In this document: in pieces, positions 1 to 5,983 of the stretch
How positions within the stretch are numbered: position 1 is the stretch's first letter
How the letters are laid out: each line of letters starts with the position of its first letter
From: an uncultured Isosphaeraceae bacterium
GTDB taxonomy: Bacteria > Planctomycetota > Planctomycetia > Isosphaerales > Isosphaeraceae
Direction: 5' to 3'
NCBI GenBank assembly: GCA_937907405.1
Contig: CALCIC010000873.1
Coordinates: forward strand, 1-8,174
Length of the DNA stretch: 8,174 bases
The notes under the pieces: model-generated
Told to the model about the DNA's origin: nothing
Databases searched by the model: none
The model's input: only the letters and a program-made list of their open reading frames with translations
Program-made: the position numbers and the translations under genes

Positions 1-432
1 GAGACCGGCGCCCCCCTGGCCGAGATAGTCGTTCTCGAAGATCACCTTCACCTTGGAGCCGTGACGATGGGCCTCGTCGCAGACCGCCTGGACGTCGCGC
101 TCGACGTACTTCCAGTCGCCGCTGAGCGCCTTGCCGACGTTGACGACCATGTCGATCTCGGCAGCGCCGTCGCGGCAGGCGATCTCGGTCTCGAACCGCT
201 TGACCTCCGTCCCGCTCGCGCCGTGCGGAAAGCCGATCACGCAGCCGACCTTGACGTCGCTGCCGTGCAACAACTCGACCGCGCGCGAGACCGCGTAGGG
301 CTTGATGCAGACCGAGGCCACCTTGTACTTGACGGCGACCGCGCAGCCGGCCTCCAACTCCGCATCCGTCATCGTCGGGTGCAACAGCGAGTGATCGATC
401 ATCCCGGCCATGTCTTCATAAGTGTACTTCAT
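1..432 (-). CDS. deoC: Deoxyribose-phosphate aldolase, N-terminal 144 residues (cut by window edge)
   Basis: DeoC is a cytoplasmic class I aldolase that splits 2-deoxy-D-ribose 5-phosphate into glyceraldehyde 3-phosphate and acetaldehyde, the last step of deoxynucleoside catabolism. The visible part starts MKYTYEDMAGMIDHSLLHP and carries the family landmarks in order: IDHSLLHP (residues 12-19), VASVCIKP (38-45), VKVGCVIGFPHGA (60-72), EIDMVVNVG (92-100) and KVKVIFENDYL (127-137). D94 in EIDMVVN corresponds to the proton-relay Asp102 of the E. coli enzyme. The Schiff-base lysine and the second catalytic lysine (E. coli K167 and K201) lie beyond the edge, so activity cannot be judged. Bacterial short-form DeoC is about 220 residues, so roughly a third is missing. 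The start is fixed by a GGAG Shine-Dalgarno 7 bases upstream (440-443). It lies 98 bases downstream of the solA stop on the same strand, so co-transcription is possible but not shown. Confidence 0.94.
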   Translation of the reverse strand, partial: MKYTYEDMAGMIDHSLLHPTMTDAELEAGCAVAVKYKVASVCIKPYAVSRAVELLHGSDVKVGCVIGFPHGASGTEVKRFETEIACRDGAAEIDMVVNVGKALSGDWKYVERDVQAVCDEAHRHGSKVKVIFENDYLGQGGAGL

Positions 433-530
433 GGCGCGACTCCAAGGAAAATGAGTAAGCCGGAGGTTTCTCGGGGGCTTCATCCAGTGTTTCCCAAGCT
501 CCACGGCTTCGCAACCCGTCGCGCCCTCGT

Positions 531-1661
531 TTAGGAAATGCGCCACGCGTCGATCGGAACGACAGTCGAGCCGTCGACGGCGAGGTCGGCGAGGACGCGG
601 CCGATCAGGCACGAAAATTTGAAGCCGTGGCCGCTGCAAGGGCTGGCGAGCAGCACGTCGGAGCGGGCCGGATGGCGGTCGACGAGGAACCGCTCGCCGG
701 GGGCGACGGTGTAAAGGCAGACCTCGGTCAGACCGATCTCGGCCGAGCCGAGCATCGGAACATGGGCGCGGAGGAAGTCGCGGACGAGCGAGCGGTAGGC
801 TTCGCCGATTTCCGGATCGGGGTCGTCGGGATCGGCGTCGGGGCCGCCGTGCCGCGCGACCTTCACGCCCAGACCTTGATAATCGGGCATGCCGTAGAAC
901 GTCTCGTCGACGGTCCCCCCCTTGCAGATGAAGCCGGGAAACCGGCCGATCCCGAACGCCGCGGGATCGGCGGCCCGGAAGTAGAGCACCTGCTGTCGGG
1001 TCGGTTGGACCGGCAACGCGAGGTCGGGCAAGAGTCGGCCGACCCACGCGCCGGCCGCGACGATCAACCGATCGGCTTCGATCCTCAGGTCGTCGGTCAC
1101 GACCACCGGCCGCGCGCCGTCGAGATCGATCCGGCGCACCGGTGTTTCCGCGAGGATTCGGGTCGTCGGAGCAAGCCGCCGGGCCAGATCGATCTGCGTC
1201 GCGACGGCTTTCGACGCGAGCAACATGCCGGCGTCGGGCTCGAAGACGACGTCGTGATCGCAAGGGAGCGAGAAGCTCGGGGCGGCGTCGTTCCAGTCGG
1301 CGCCCGACATCCGCCGATGCGGCACGTCGAGCGCCAGGAGGTTCTCGGCCACCCGCGCGACGTAATCGCCGCCCGACGGGTTGAACGACACGCCGCCGGT
1401 TCGAATGAACAAGGGAGTGGCGGCGTCGGCTTCAAGCTCGCGCCAGGCCCGATAGGCCGGCGGCATCAGCCGGGCGTAGTCGGGGTCGGCGTATGAGTGG
1501 CGTATGATCCGGGCCGCGCCGTGCGAACTCCCTCGGGAGTGGCCGAGGGCGAACTGCTCGACCAGCCAGACTTCCTCTCCACGACGGGCGAGGTGGTACG
1601 CAGCCGCCGCGCCCATCGCGCCCGCTCCGACGATCACGTTCCTCACCGAAACGTGTTGCAT
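531..1661 (-). CDS. solA: Monomeric sarcosine oxidase / N-methyl-L-tryptophan oxidase family FAD enzyme
   Basis: This flavoprotein oxidatively demethylates N-methyl amino acids (sarcosine, N-methyltryptophan or similar) to the amine, formaldehyde and hydrogen peroxide. With the ATG at 1661 it is 376 residues, the usual length for the MSOX/MTOX family. Residues 7-17 (RNVIVGAGAMG) form the GxGxxG FAD-binding strand-turn-helix, and VWLVEQ follows with the ribose-binding acidic residue. C315 in VCLYT matches the cysteine that binds FAD covalently in Bacillus MSOX, and Y317, H345 and K348 (SGHGFKFS) fall at the same numbers. R51/R54, Y256, K267 and H271 sit two residues from the MSOX active-site residues R49/R52, Y254, K265 and H269. 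An active enzyme is therefore likely, but the exact substrate cannot be read from the sequence. The start is chosen because AGGTGA lies 5 bases upstream. A GTG at 1670 is in frame but has no ribosome site and overlaps the protease stop. Pipecolate or fructosyl-amino-acid oxidase are alternatives in the same family. Confidence 0.93.
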   Translation of the reverse strand: MQHVSVRNVIVGAGAMGAAAAYHLARRGEEVWLVEQFALGHSRGSSHGAARIIRHSYADPDYARLMPPAYRAWRELEADAATPLFIRTGGVSFNPSGGDYVARVAENLLALDVPHRRMSGADWNDAAPSFSLPCDHDVVFEPDAGMLLASKAVATQIDLARRLAPTTRILAETPVRRIDLDGARPVVVTDDLRIEADRLIVAAGAWVGRLLPDLALPVQPTRQQVLYFRAADPAAFGIGRFPGFICKGGTVDETFYGMPDYQGLGVKVARHGGPDADPDDPDPEIGEAYRSLVRDFLRAHVPMLGSAEIGLTEVCLYTVAPGERFLVDRHPARSDVLLASPCSGHGFKFSCLIGRVLADLAVDGSTVVPIDAWRIS

Positions 1662-1666
1662 TCGTC

Positions 1667-1672
1667 TCACCT
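1667..1672 (-). promoter_or_regulatory. Shine-Dalgarno AGGTGA that decides the solA start
   Basis: On the minus strand AGGTGA complements the 3' end of 16S rRNA and lies 5 bases before the ATG at 1661. Its last three bases are the TGA stop of the upstream protease gene. Ribosomes ending the protease would therefore finish on the solA ribosome site, which suggests translational coupling. The arrangement favours ATG 1661 over GTG 1670. Confidence 0.6.
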
Positions 1673-4546
1673 GAATTTGTGGAACGGACGGCCGTTCCGC
1701 ATGAATTGTGGAGCGGCGGTTTTTGATCTGCCTTGACTGAGCCAGCCTACGGCCGGGGCCCGCCTGATCGCGGGAAGCGCGTCGACGGCGAGAGGGGCCT
1801 CGGCCGTGAGCGGCGCCTGCGCAACGACCGATGAAGCTTCGCCGGAAGACGGGAGGGGGGCTTGCGGCGTGACGGCCGCCGGAACGCCGAAGACCTGGAG
1901 ATCGTAGAGCGAATAATTGATCGCCGTCGCGCTCGTCTTGGTGCAGTAGATCCGGATGTAGCGCCCCGCTCCCGAAAGACCCGACTGATCGTCGAGCCCA
2001 GGGGCGCTGCGGCCTTCAACGTTGCGGATGGTCGTCCAGTTCACGCCGTCGTCGCTGACCTGAATCTGGTAGTCGACGGCGTAGGCGGTTTCCCAGTTGA
2101 GCCGGACGGCGTTGATGTTGTACCGGGCGCCGAGGTCGACGGAGATCCAGCCGGTCTGGGTATTCTGCATCCATTGCCCGGTCGACCATCGCGTGCTGGG
2201 ATTGGAGTCGAGGGCGCGGGAGGCCTCGAAGCCGGGGCCTTCGACGGTCGAGGACGTGGCCGTCTTCCCCGCTGCAAGATCCGTAAGCGGCGTTCCATAA
2301 ACCTTCACGTCGTACAGCGAGTAATTGATCGCCGTCGCGCTGGTCTTGGTGCAATAGATCCGGACGTAGCGGCCGACGCCCGAAAGGCCGTCGTACGTCA
2401 CGAGCCCCGTCTGGGAATTGCCGGTGATCGTCTTGAGGGTGGTCCAGTCGGTTCCGTTGGTGCTGGCCTGGATCTGGTAATCGACGGCGTAGGCGGTTTC
2501 CCAGTTGAGTTGGACGCCGTTGAGATTGTAAATGGCGCCGAGATCGACGGCGAACCAGCCGGTCTGGGTGTTCTGCATCCACTGGCCGCTCGACCATCGC
2601 GTGCTGGATGACGTGTCGACGGCCATCGCGGGAGCGTACCCCGGCCCCTCCACGGTGGAACTGGTCGCGGGCTTGCCGGCCGCGAGATTGCTCATGCGCG
2701 TGCCGTAGACGTTCAGGTCGAAGAGCGAATAGTTGGCGGTGGCGTTGGTCTGGGTGCAGTAGATCCGGACGTAGCGGCCGACGCCGGAAAGTCCGCCCTG
2801 GTCGTCGACGCCGGGAGCGGATCGGCCGTTGACGTACCGGATGGTCGTCCAGTTCGCGTCGTCGTCGCTGATCTGGATCTGGTAGTTGACCGCGTAGGCT
2901 CTCTCCCAGTTCAAACGGACGTCGGCGACGTTGTACAGGCCGCCGAGGTCGACGGTGATCCAGCCGGTCTGGGTGTTCTGCATCCACTGGCCGCTCGACC
3001 AGCGCGTGTCCGAATTGAGGTCGACGGCCGCCTGGGGGTTGAACGCGGTGTTCTCGATGGTCGACGAAAAAACGGGGGCCTTGGCGGCGAGGTCGACCGC
3101 GGGCGACACCTGAATGCCATTGACCTCGGCGGCCCCGTTGACCGTCGCGAACGCGATCTGGATCGTCCCCTGGGCGTCGGCCTGGATGATGAAGTCGCGA
3201 GCGACCGCCTTGTTCTTGCCGCCGGCCTGGGCGAAGACGTCGAAGTCGTCAAGCGCCGTCGCGCCGTTGATCGAGACGTCGAACAACCGCTGACCCGCGC
3301 CTGAGACCGACAGCTCGGCGAAGTCGAGGCGGACGTCGTACGCCTTCCCCGCGACCAGGCCGCCGAACTTATAGGAGAAGTCGCCGACCCGAGCCGCCTG
3401 GGAGATCTGCTGGGGCGCGGGCGAGTCGACGCCGCCGACGTCGACTGCCGACGTGGTCGTAATGGTCGTTCCGCCGCTGAACCCGGCGTCGGCGCCGTAC
3501 GCGCCGGTCGCGCCGCCGCCGGCGTCGACGGCGGTCGGACCGGCGGCCGTCTGAACCGGCTGAAGCACCTTCGCGACGGCCATAGCCGGATTGAGGACGC
3601 CCCCGGTGCTCGACCAGGCGCCCACCGACTGGGCGTGGGGCGTCGCCGTCTGCTTGAGGACGTCGATCACGGCGCGGGCCGACCGTCCCGCGGGCATCAG
3701 GTTGGATACGACCCCGGCGACCCCGGACGCGTACGCCGCTGAATACGACGTGTAGCCTTCCGGCCCGGCGTATGCGCCCAGATCAACGTGAATCGGCCCC
3801 CAGTTCGACGGGGGAGTCAGCTTGCCCTGGGCGTCGACCGCCGCGGCCACCAGCACGTTCGTCGGCGTCGGTCGCTTGGCGCTGTAAGCTGGATCGTCGG
3901 CGTAAGGGGGGAAGACCGGAATCACGTCGATGTTGGTCGAGCCGTTGCCTGGCGCGGTCACGACGACGGCGCCTTTGGTCTCGGCGTACTGGATCGCCTG
4001 GACCAGCGACGTACCGTTGTACGGCGAGGACGGATCAAAGAGACTCGGGTCGTAGTACGTGTTGACGCTGAGATTGATCACCGACGCGCCGTGGTCGGCG
4101 GCGTAATACACCCCCCGGATCAGCGCGTCGGGGTCGATGTTGAGCCCCGACGACGTGTCGCGGATCGGCATGATCTTGACGTCGACCGGCGCGTTCCCCG
4201 CGGCGGCCGACGCGTCCCGAATCCCCTGGACGATCATCCCAGCGACGACCGAGCCGTGTCCGTGCTGGAGGCTCGTGTCCTGGATCGTCCGGCCGCCCCC
4301 CGCGGCGTACGAGACCTTGTTGTAGGCGTCGTACCCCGAGTTGAGATCGAGGTAAGGCAGGACCGATTGGTCCGTAAGGTCGACCCCGGAATCGACAAGC
4401 GCGATCAACGTGGTCAGGAGGGTGCGATCTTCCAAGGGGAGGAAGTCGTGAATCCGGTTCCGCCGAGTTCGCGCTCGAAGCATGGTGAGGACAACCTTGT
4501 TCAAGGGGTGTTGCTTCCGTTCTCGCCGTCGCCGGCCCGCATGCAT
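1667..4546 (-). CDS. Subtilisin-like S8 serine peptidase with malectin-like and three F5/8C domains
   Basis: Probable exported serine protease of 959 residues. The basic N-terminus is followed by FLPLEDRTLLT (35-45), the LExRxLL pattern of exported planctomycete proteins. The S8 domain spans about 46-330: catalytic D52 (LIALVDSGVD), H97 (HGHGSVVAG), oxyanion-hole N201 (VTAPGNGS) and serine S267 in YTSYSAAYASGVAG. The serine motif is unusual, with Y and A replacing the G and P of GTSxAxP, but its spacing to GVAG is kept. Residues about 335-482 look malectin-like (YDVRLDFAEL, GQRLFDVSING, EVNGIQV), a fold that often binds carbohydrate. Three F5/8C (discoidin) domains follow at about 484-616, 617-752 and 753-888, then a Pro/Ala-rich tail. 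No inhibitor-I9 propeptide or C-terminal membrane anchor is visible. The start is uncertain: ATG 4546 lacks a ribosome site, while the ATG at 4483 (MLRARTRRN) starts right before the export motif and has AAGG 11 bases upstream. Natural substrate unknown. The stop overlaps the solA GTG. Confidence 0.9.
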   Translation of the reverse strand: MHAGRRRRERKQHPLNKVVLTMLRARTRRNRIHDFLPLEDRTLLTTLIALVDSGVDLTDQSVLPYLDLNSGYDAYNKVSYAAGGGRTIQDTSLQHGHGSVVAGMIVQGIRDASAAAGNAPVDVKIMPIRDTSSGLNIDPDALIRGVYYAADHGASVINLSVNTYYDPSLFDPSSPYNGTSLVQAIQYAETKGAVVVTAPGNGSTNIDVIPVFPPYADDPAYSAKRPTPTNVLVAAAVDAQGKLTPPSNWGPIHVDLGAYAGPEGYTSYSAAYASGVAGVVSNLMPAGRSARAVIDVLKQTATPHAQSVGAWSSTGGVLNPAMAVAKVLQPVQTAAGPTAVDAGGGATGAYGADAGFSGGTTITTTSAVDVGGVDSPAPQQISQAARVGDFSYKFGGLVAGKAYDVRLDFAELSVSGAGQRLFDVSINGATALDDFDVFAQAGGKNKAVARDFIIQADAQGTIQIAFATVNGAAEVNGIQVSPAVDLAAKAPVFSSTIENTAFNPQAAVDLNSDTRWSSGQWMQNTQTGWITVDLGGLYNVADVRLNWERAYAVNYQIQISDDDANWTTIRYVNGRSAPGVDDQGGLSGVGRYVRIYCTQTNATANYSLFDLNVYGTRMSNLAAGKPATSSTVEGPGYAPAMAVDTSSSTRWSSGQWMQNTQTGWFAVDLGAIYNLNGVQLNWETAYAVDYQIQASTNGTDWTTLKTITGNSQTGLVTYDGLSGVGRYVRIYCTKTSATAINYSLYDVKVYGTPLTDLAAGKTATSSTVEGPGFEASRALDSNPSTRWSTGQWMQNTQTGWISVDLGARYNINAVRLNWETAYAVDYQIQVSDDGVNWTTIRNVEGRSAPGLDDQSGLSGAGRYIRIYCTKTSATAINYSLYDLQVFGVPAAVTPQAPLPSSGEASSVVAQAPLTAEAPLAVDALPAIRRAPAVGWLSQGRSKTAAPQFMRNGRPFHKFR
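1883..3097 (-). repeat. Three tandem F5/8C (discoidin) domain repeats inside the protease gene
   Basis: Three copies of about 399-408 bases each: 2699-3097 (domain 1), 2291-2698 (domain 2) and 1883-2290 (domain 3). Each encodes the core RWSxGQWMQNTQTGW, followed by VDLGxxYN, NWExAYAVxYQIQ, GLSGxGRYxRIYCT and NYSLxD. The ten-residue block QWMQNTQTGW is identical in all three (520-529, 655-664, 791-800). Discoidin domains usually bind carbohydrates or phospholipids at cell surfaces. The similarity between copies points to internal duplication rather than independent acquisition. Confidence 0.9.
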
Positions 4547-4554
4547 CTGACTGG

Positions 4555-4563
4555 AATATAGCA
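4555..4563 (-). promoter_or_regulatory. Possible extended -10 element for the protease-solA transcript
   Basis: The minus strand reads TGCTATATT, one mismatch from the extended -10 consensus TGnTATAAT, in otherwise GC-rich DNA. No good -35 lies 16-18 bases upstream. Transcription would begin near 4548, next to the ATG at 4546, which would then be almost leaderless, or about 65 bases before the alternative ATG at 4483. Single-element match, so tentative. Confidence 0.28.
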
Positions 4564-4713
4564 GCCGTTTTCGAATCTTGAGAATTCAGTGGACGAGGAC
4601 GCGTCGATTGGAGCGCACAAGCCGTCCGGCTCGGAAAATCCGAGAAAGCCGCACTCCCCGAACACGACGTCCGCGCTCGACGGTCGATCATGGAACCGGC
4701 CGCCGGCTGGGCG

Positions 4714-4743
4714 TTGACACCGATTGATTGCATTCTTTAGACT
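4714..4743 (+). promoter_or_regulatory. Sigma70-like promoter for the TPR membrane-protein gene
   Basis: A perfect -35 hexamer TTGACA (4714-4719) is followed after 18 bases by TAGACT (4738-4743), which matches the -10 consensus at four of six positions including the essential first T, second A and last T. Transcription would start near 4750. The TPR start at 4944 then has a leader of about 190 bases, and any start at or before 4750 is ruled out. Confidence 0.5.
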
Positions 4744-4746
4744 TGA

Positions 4747-4756
4747 GGTTGCAACC
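4747..4756. promoter_or_regulatory. Perfect palindrome GGTTGCAACC at the predicted transcription start
   Basis: A 10-base perfect palindrome centred between 4751 and 4752, four bases after the -10 hexamer of the rightward promoter. This is where a repressor dimer would block RNA polymerase. No regulator is encoded nearby and a 10-base palindrome can arise by chance, so an operator role is only a possibility. Confidence 0.25.
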
Positions 4757-4943
4757 CTGTAGATCAGATCCTGGGGCGTTTCGAGTCGGGTTTTCCGAAA
4801 CTGGACGAAGGCCGCGGTCAAACCGCGCCAGCCGTGATAGGGAGCGATTGGGGCCGTCGCCTCCCGCTCAGTTGGAAGAAGCCGAGGACGCGAGAAACTG
4901 CGTTACGCCTGCGAGCAGCGCGCAACCCCGTGAGAATCCTGCG

Positions 4944-5840
4944 ATGAGCAGCCTGGAGCTTTACAATCGCGTGGTCGGCTCGCTCGATCAGGCGTCGATG
5001 CTCTATTTCTTCGTCGGCGGCGCGACGGCGATCGCGATCGCGGCGATCCTGTACGCGATCGGAAGGCTTCGCTTGCTCGCGACCGGGCTCGGCGTCCTGG
5101 GGGTGCTGTCGCTGATGATCGGGTTGGTGATGATTCACCAAGCCAAGGTGGTCGACCGCCGCGACGAGTTCGTCACGGTCCGGCACTGGCGGTTTTCGGA
5201 ACTGGTGCGGCTTGAAGCGAGAGCGGCCCTCCTTTGCCTTCCCACGGCGGTCGCTTTCATCATGCTCCAACTGTTCCGGACGGCGCAACGACGGCGGCGG
5301 CGGACTCTTCCCAGCCATCTCAAGCAAGGGAAAGTCAACTTCGCCCACGGCGATTACGACGCCGCCATGTCGTCGTACAACGAAGTGCTTAAGATCGCCC
5401 CCTTCCTCGGCGACGCCTATCTCCAACGCGGCTGCGCGCACGAGGCCAAGGGAGAATGCCAGGCCGCCCTCGTCGACTACGATCAGGCGCTGCGCAACGA
5501 CCCCCATCTCGCCGGCGCTTACCTCCATCGAGGTCGCGTGAGGGTCGAACTCGGCGACCTCGACGCCGCCGAGGAGGACTTCAACCACTTCATGTCCATG
5601 CGCCCCAACGACGTCGACGGCTATCTCAATCGCGGCATCTGTCTGGCCAAAAAAGGGGACGCCGTCAACGCCGCCGCCGACTTTCACCGCGTCCTAAAGT
5701 TGACGAACCACTCCGACTTCGCCGACCCCGCCCGCCTGCATCTCGCCGAGCTGGATGCCATCGAGGCGACCCGGTCGCACGTGACCGCTCCCGCGGCCCT
5801 CGACTCCGCGCCCCGGCCGGCGGGCGACGATCTGAGCTGA
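4944..5840 (+). CDS. Membrane-anchored TPR-repeat protein
   Basis: A 298-residue protein with three predicted membrane helices: about 18-39 (MLYFFVGGATAIAIAAILYA), 43-64 (RLLATGLGVLGVLSLMIGLV) and 92-112 (ALLCLPTAVAFIMLQLF). An arginine cluster (RRRRR, 116-120) and then four TPR units at about 124-154, 155-188, 189-222 and 223-256 follow. The TPRs show the usual signature, for example GDYDAAMSSYNEVLKIAP and GDLDAAEEDFNHFM. By the positive-inside rule the TPR domain faces the cytoplasm, where it would act as a protein-docking scaffold; the partner is unknown. ATG 4944 is chosen because it leads straight into the first helix. Upstream in-frame starts would add about 70 low-complexity, non-conserved-looking residues and would lie before the predicted transcript start. 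The ribosome site is weak (GTGAG about 9 bases upstream). The tail after 270 is Ala/Pro-rich. The glycosyltransferase gene follows after 143 bases. I cannot assign a specific function. Confidence 0.85.
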   Translation: MSSLELYNRVVGSLDQASMLYFFVGGATAIAIAAILYAIGRLRLLATGLGVLGVLSLMIGLVMIHQAKVVDRRDEFVTVRHWRFSELVRLEARAALLCLPTAVAFIMLQLFRTAQRRRRRTLPSHLKQGKVNFAHGDYDAAMSSYNEVLKIAPFLGDAYLQRGCAHEAKGECQAALVDYDQALRNDPHLAGAYLHRGRVRVELGDLDAAEEDFNHFMSMRPNDVDGYLNRGICLAKKGDAVNAAADFHRVLKLTNHSDFADPARLHLAELDAIEATRSHVTAPAALDSAPRPAGDDLS

Positions 5841-5971
5841 CCTGGCGCGCGACGAACTTGCGGACCCGGCCCGGCACGCTCGACCGCGGCGTTTGGCGCC
5901 GACCGCGCGGCGGCTTGCTTTGGACGGCGCAACGCTGCATCCTGGTTCGGGACGAATACCAGGGCGGACCG

Positions 5972-5977
5972 AAGGGG
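5972..5977 (+). promoter_or_regulatory. Shine-Dalgarno AAGGGG for the glycosyltransferase
   Basis: AAGGGG lies 6 bases before the ATG at 5984 and fixes that start. The reading frame is open much further upstream, back to 5456, but that part overlaps the TPR gene in another frame and is very Arg-rich, as a shadow frame would be. The remaining gap after the TPR gene (5841-5971) contains a GC hairpin CGGCG-TTTGG-CGCCG without a T-run, so it is not a convincing terminator. Confidence 0.6.
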
Positions 5978-5983
5978 CGTGGC

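Larger units (their letters stand above)
4547..4943. other. Divergent intergenic region between protease and TPR genes
   Basis: These 397 bases separate two divergently read genes. The only open frames here (a minus frame at 4501-4821 and a plus frame from a TTG at 4728) cross the predicted promoters, look compositionally non-coding and match nothing I recognise. The region holds the leftward -10 at 4555-4563, the rightward promoter at 4714-4743, a 10-base palindrome at 4747-4756 and a small hairpin GTTTCG/CGAAAC (4778-4783 with 4796-4801). The rest, about 4802-4943, would be untranslated leader of the TPR gene. I see no convincing small RNA or riboswitch. Confidence 0.5.

Noticed and set aside
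457..480. AAGCC/GGCTT hairpin after solA on the minus strand as a terminator
   Set aside because: Five-pair stem with a 14-base loop and no proper T-run; too weak to call.
61..534. Plus-strand open frame of 157 codons
   Set aside because: It is antisense to deoC, whose minus-strand translation matches the family throughout; long shadow frames are expected at this GC content.
627..1496. Plus-strand open frame of 289 codons
   Set aside because: Antisense shadow of solA; the protein has no recognisable domain and is rich in Gly/Arg/Asp repeats typical of shadows, while the minus strand shows the full MSOX active site.
2016..2987. Minus-strand 323-codon frame with repeated Arg/Pro-rich segments
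   Set aside because: It is the +1 shadow of the three discoidin repeats, which explains its internal repetition.
4501..4821. Minus-strand 106-codon frame across the divergent intergenic region
   Set aside because: It crosses both predicted promoters, lacks the GC3 bias of real genes here, overlaps the protease start region and matches no family I know.
4728..4943. In-frame upstream extension of the TPR protein to a TTG at 4728
   Set aside because: The TTG lies inside the predicted promoter, has no ribosome site, and the added residues show no domain.
5018..5048. GCGATCGC-like repeats resembling cyanobacterial HIP1 sites
   Set aside because: They fall in codons for an Ala/Ile-rich membrane helix and are explained by GC-biased codon choice.
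5456..5983. In-frame upstream extension of the glycosyltransferase to an ATG at 5456
   Set aside because: It overlaps the TPR gene in another frame, encodes an Arg-rich low-complexity stretch, and the ATG at 5984 has a strong Shine-Dalgarno.
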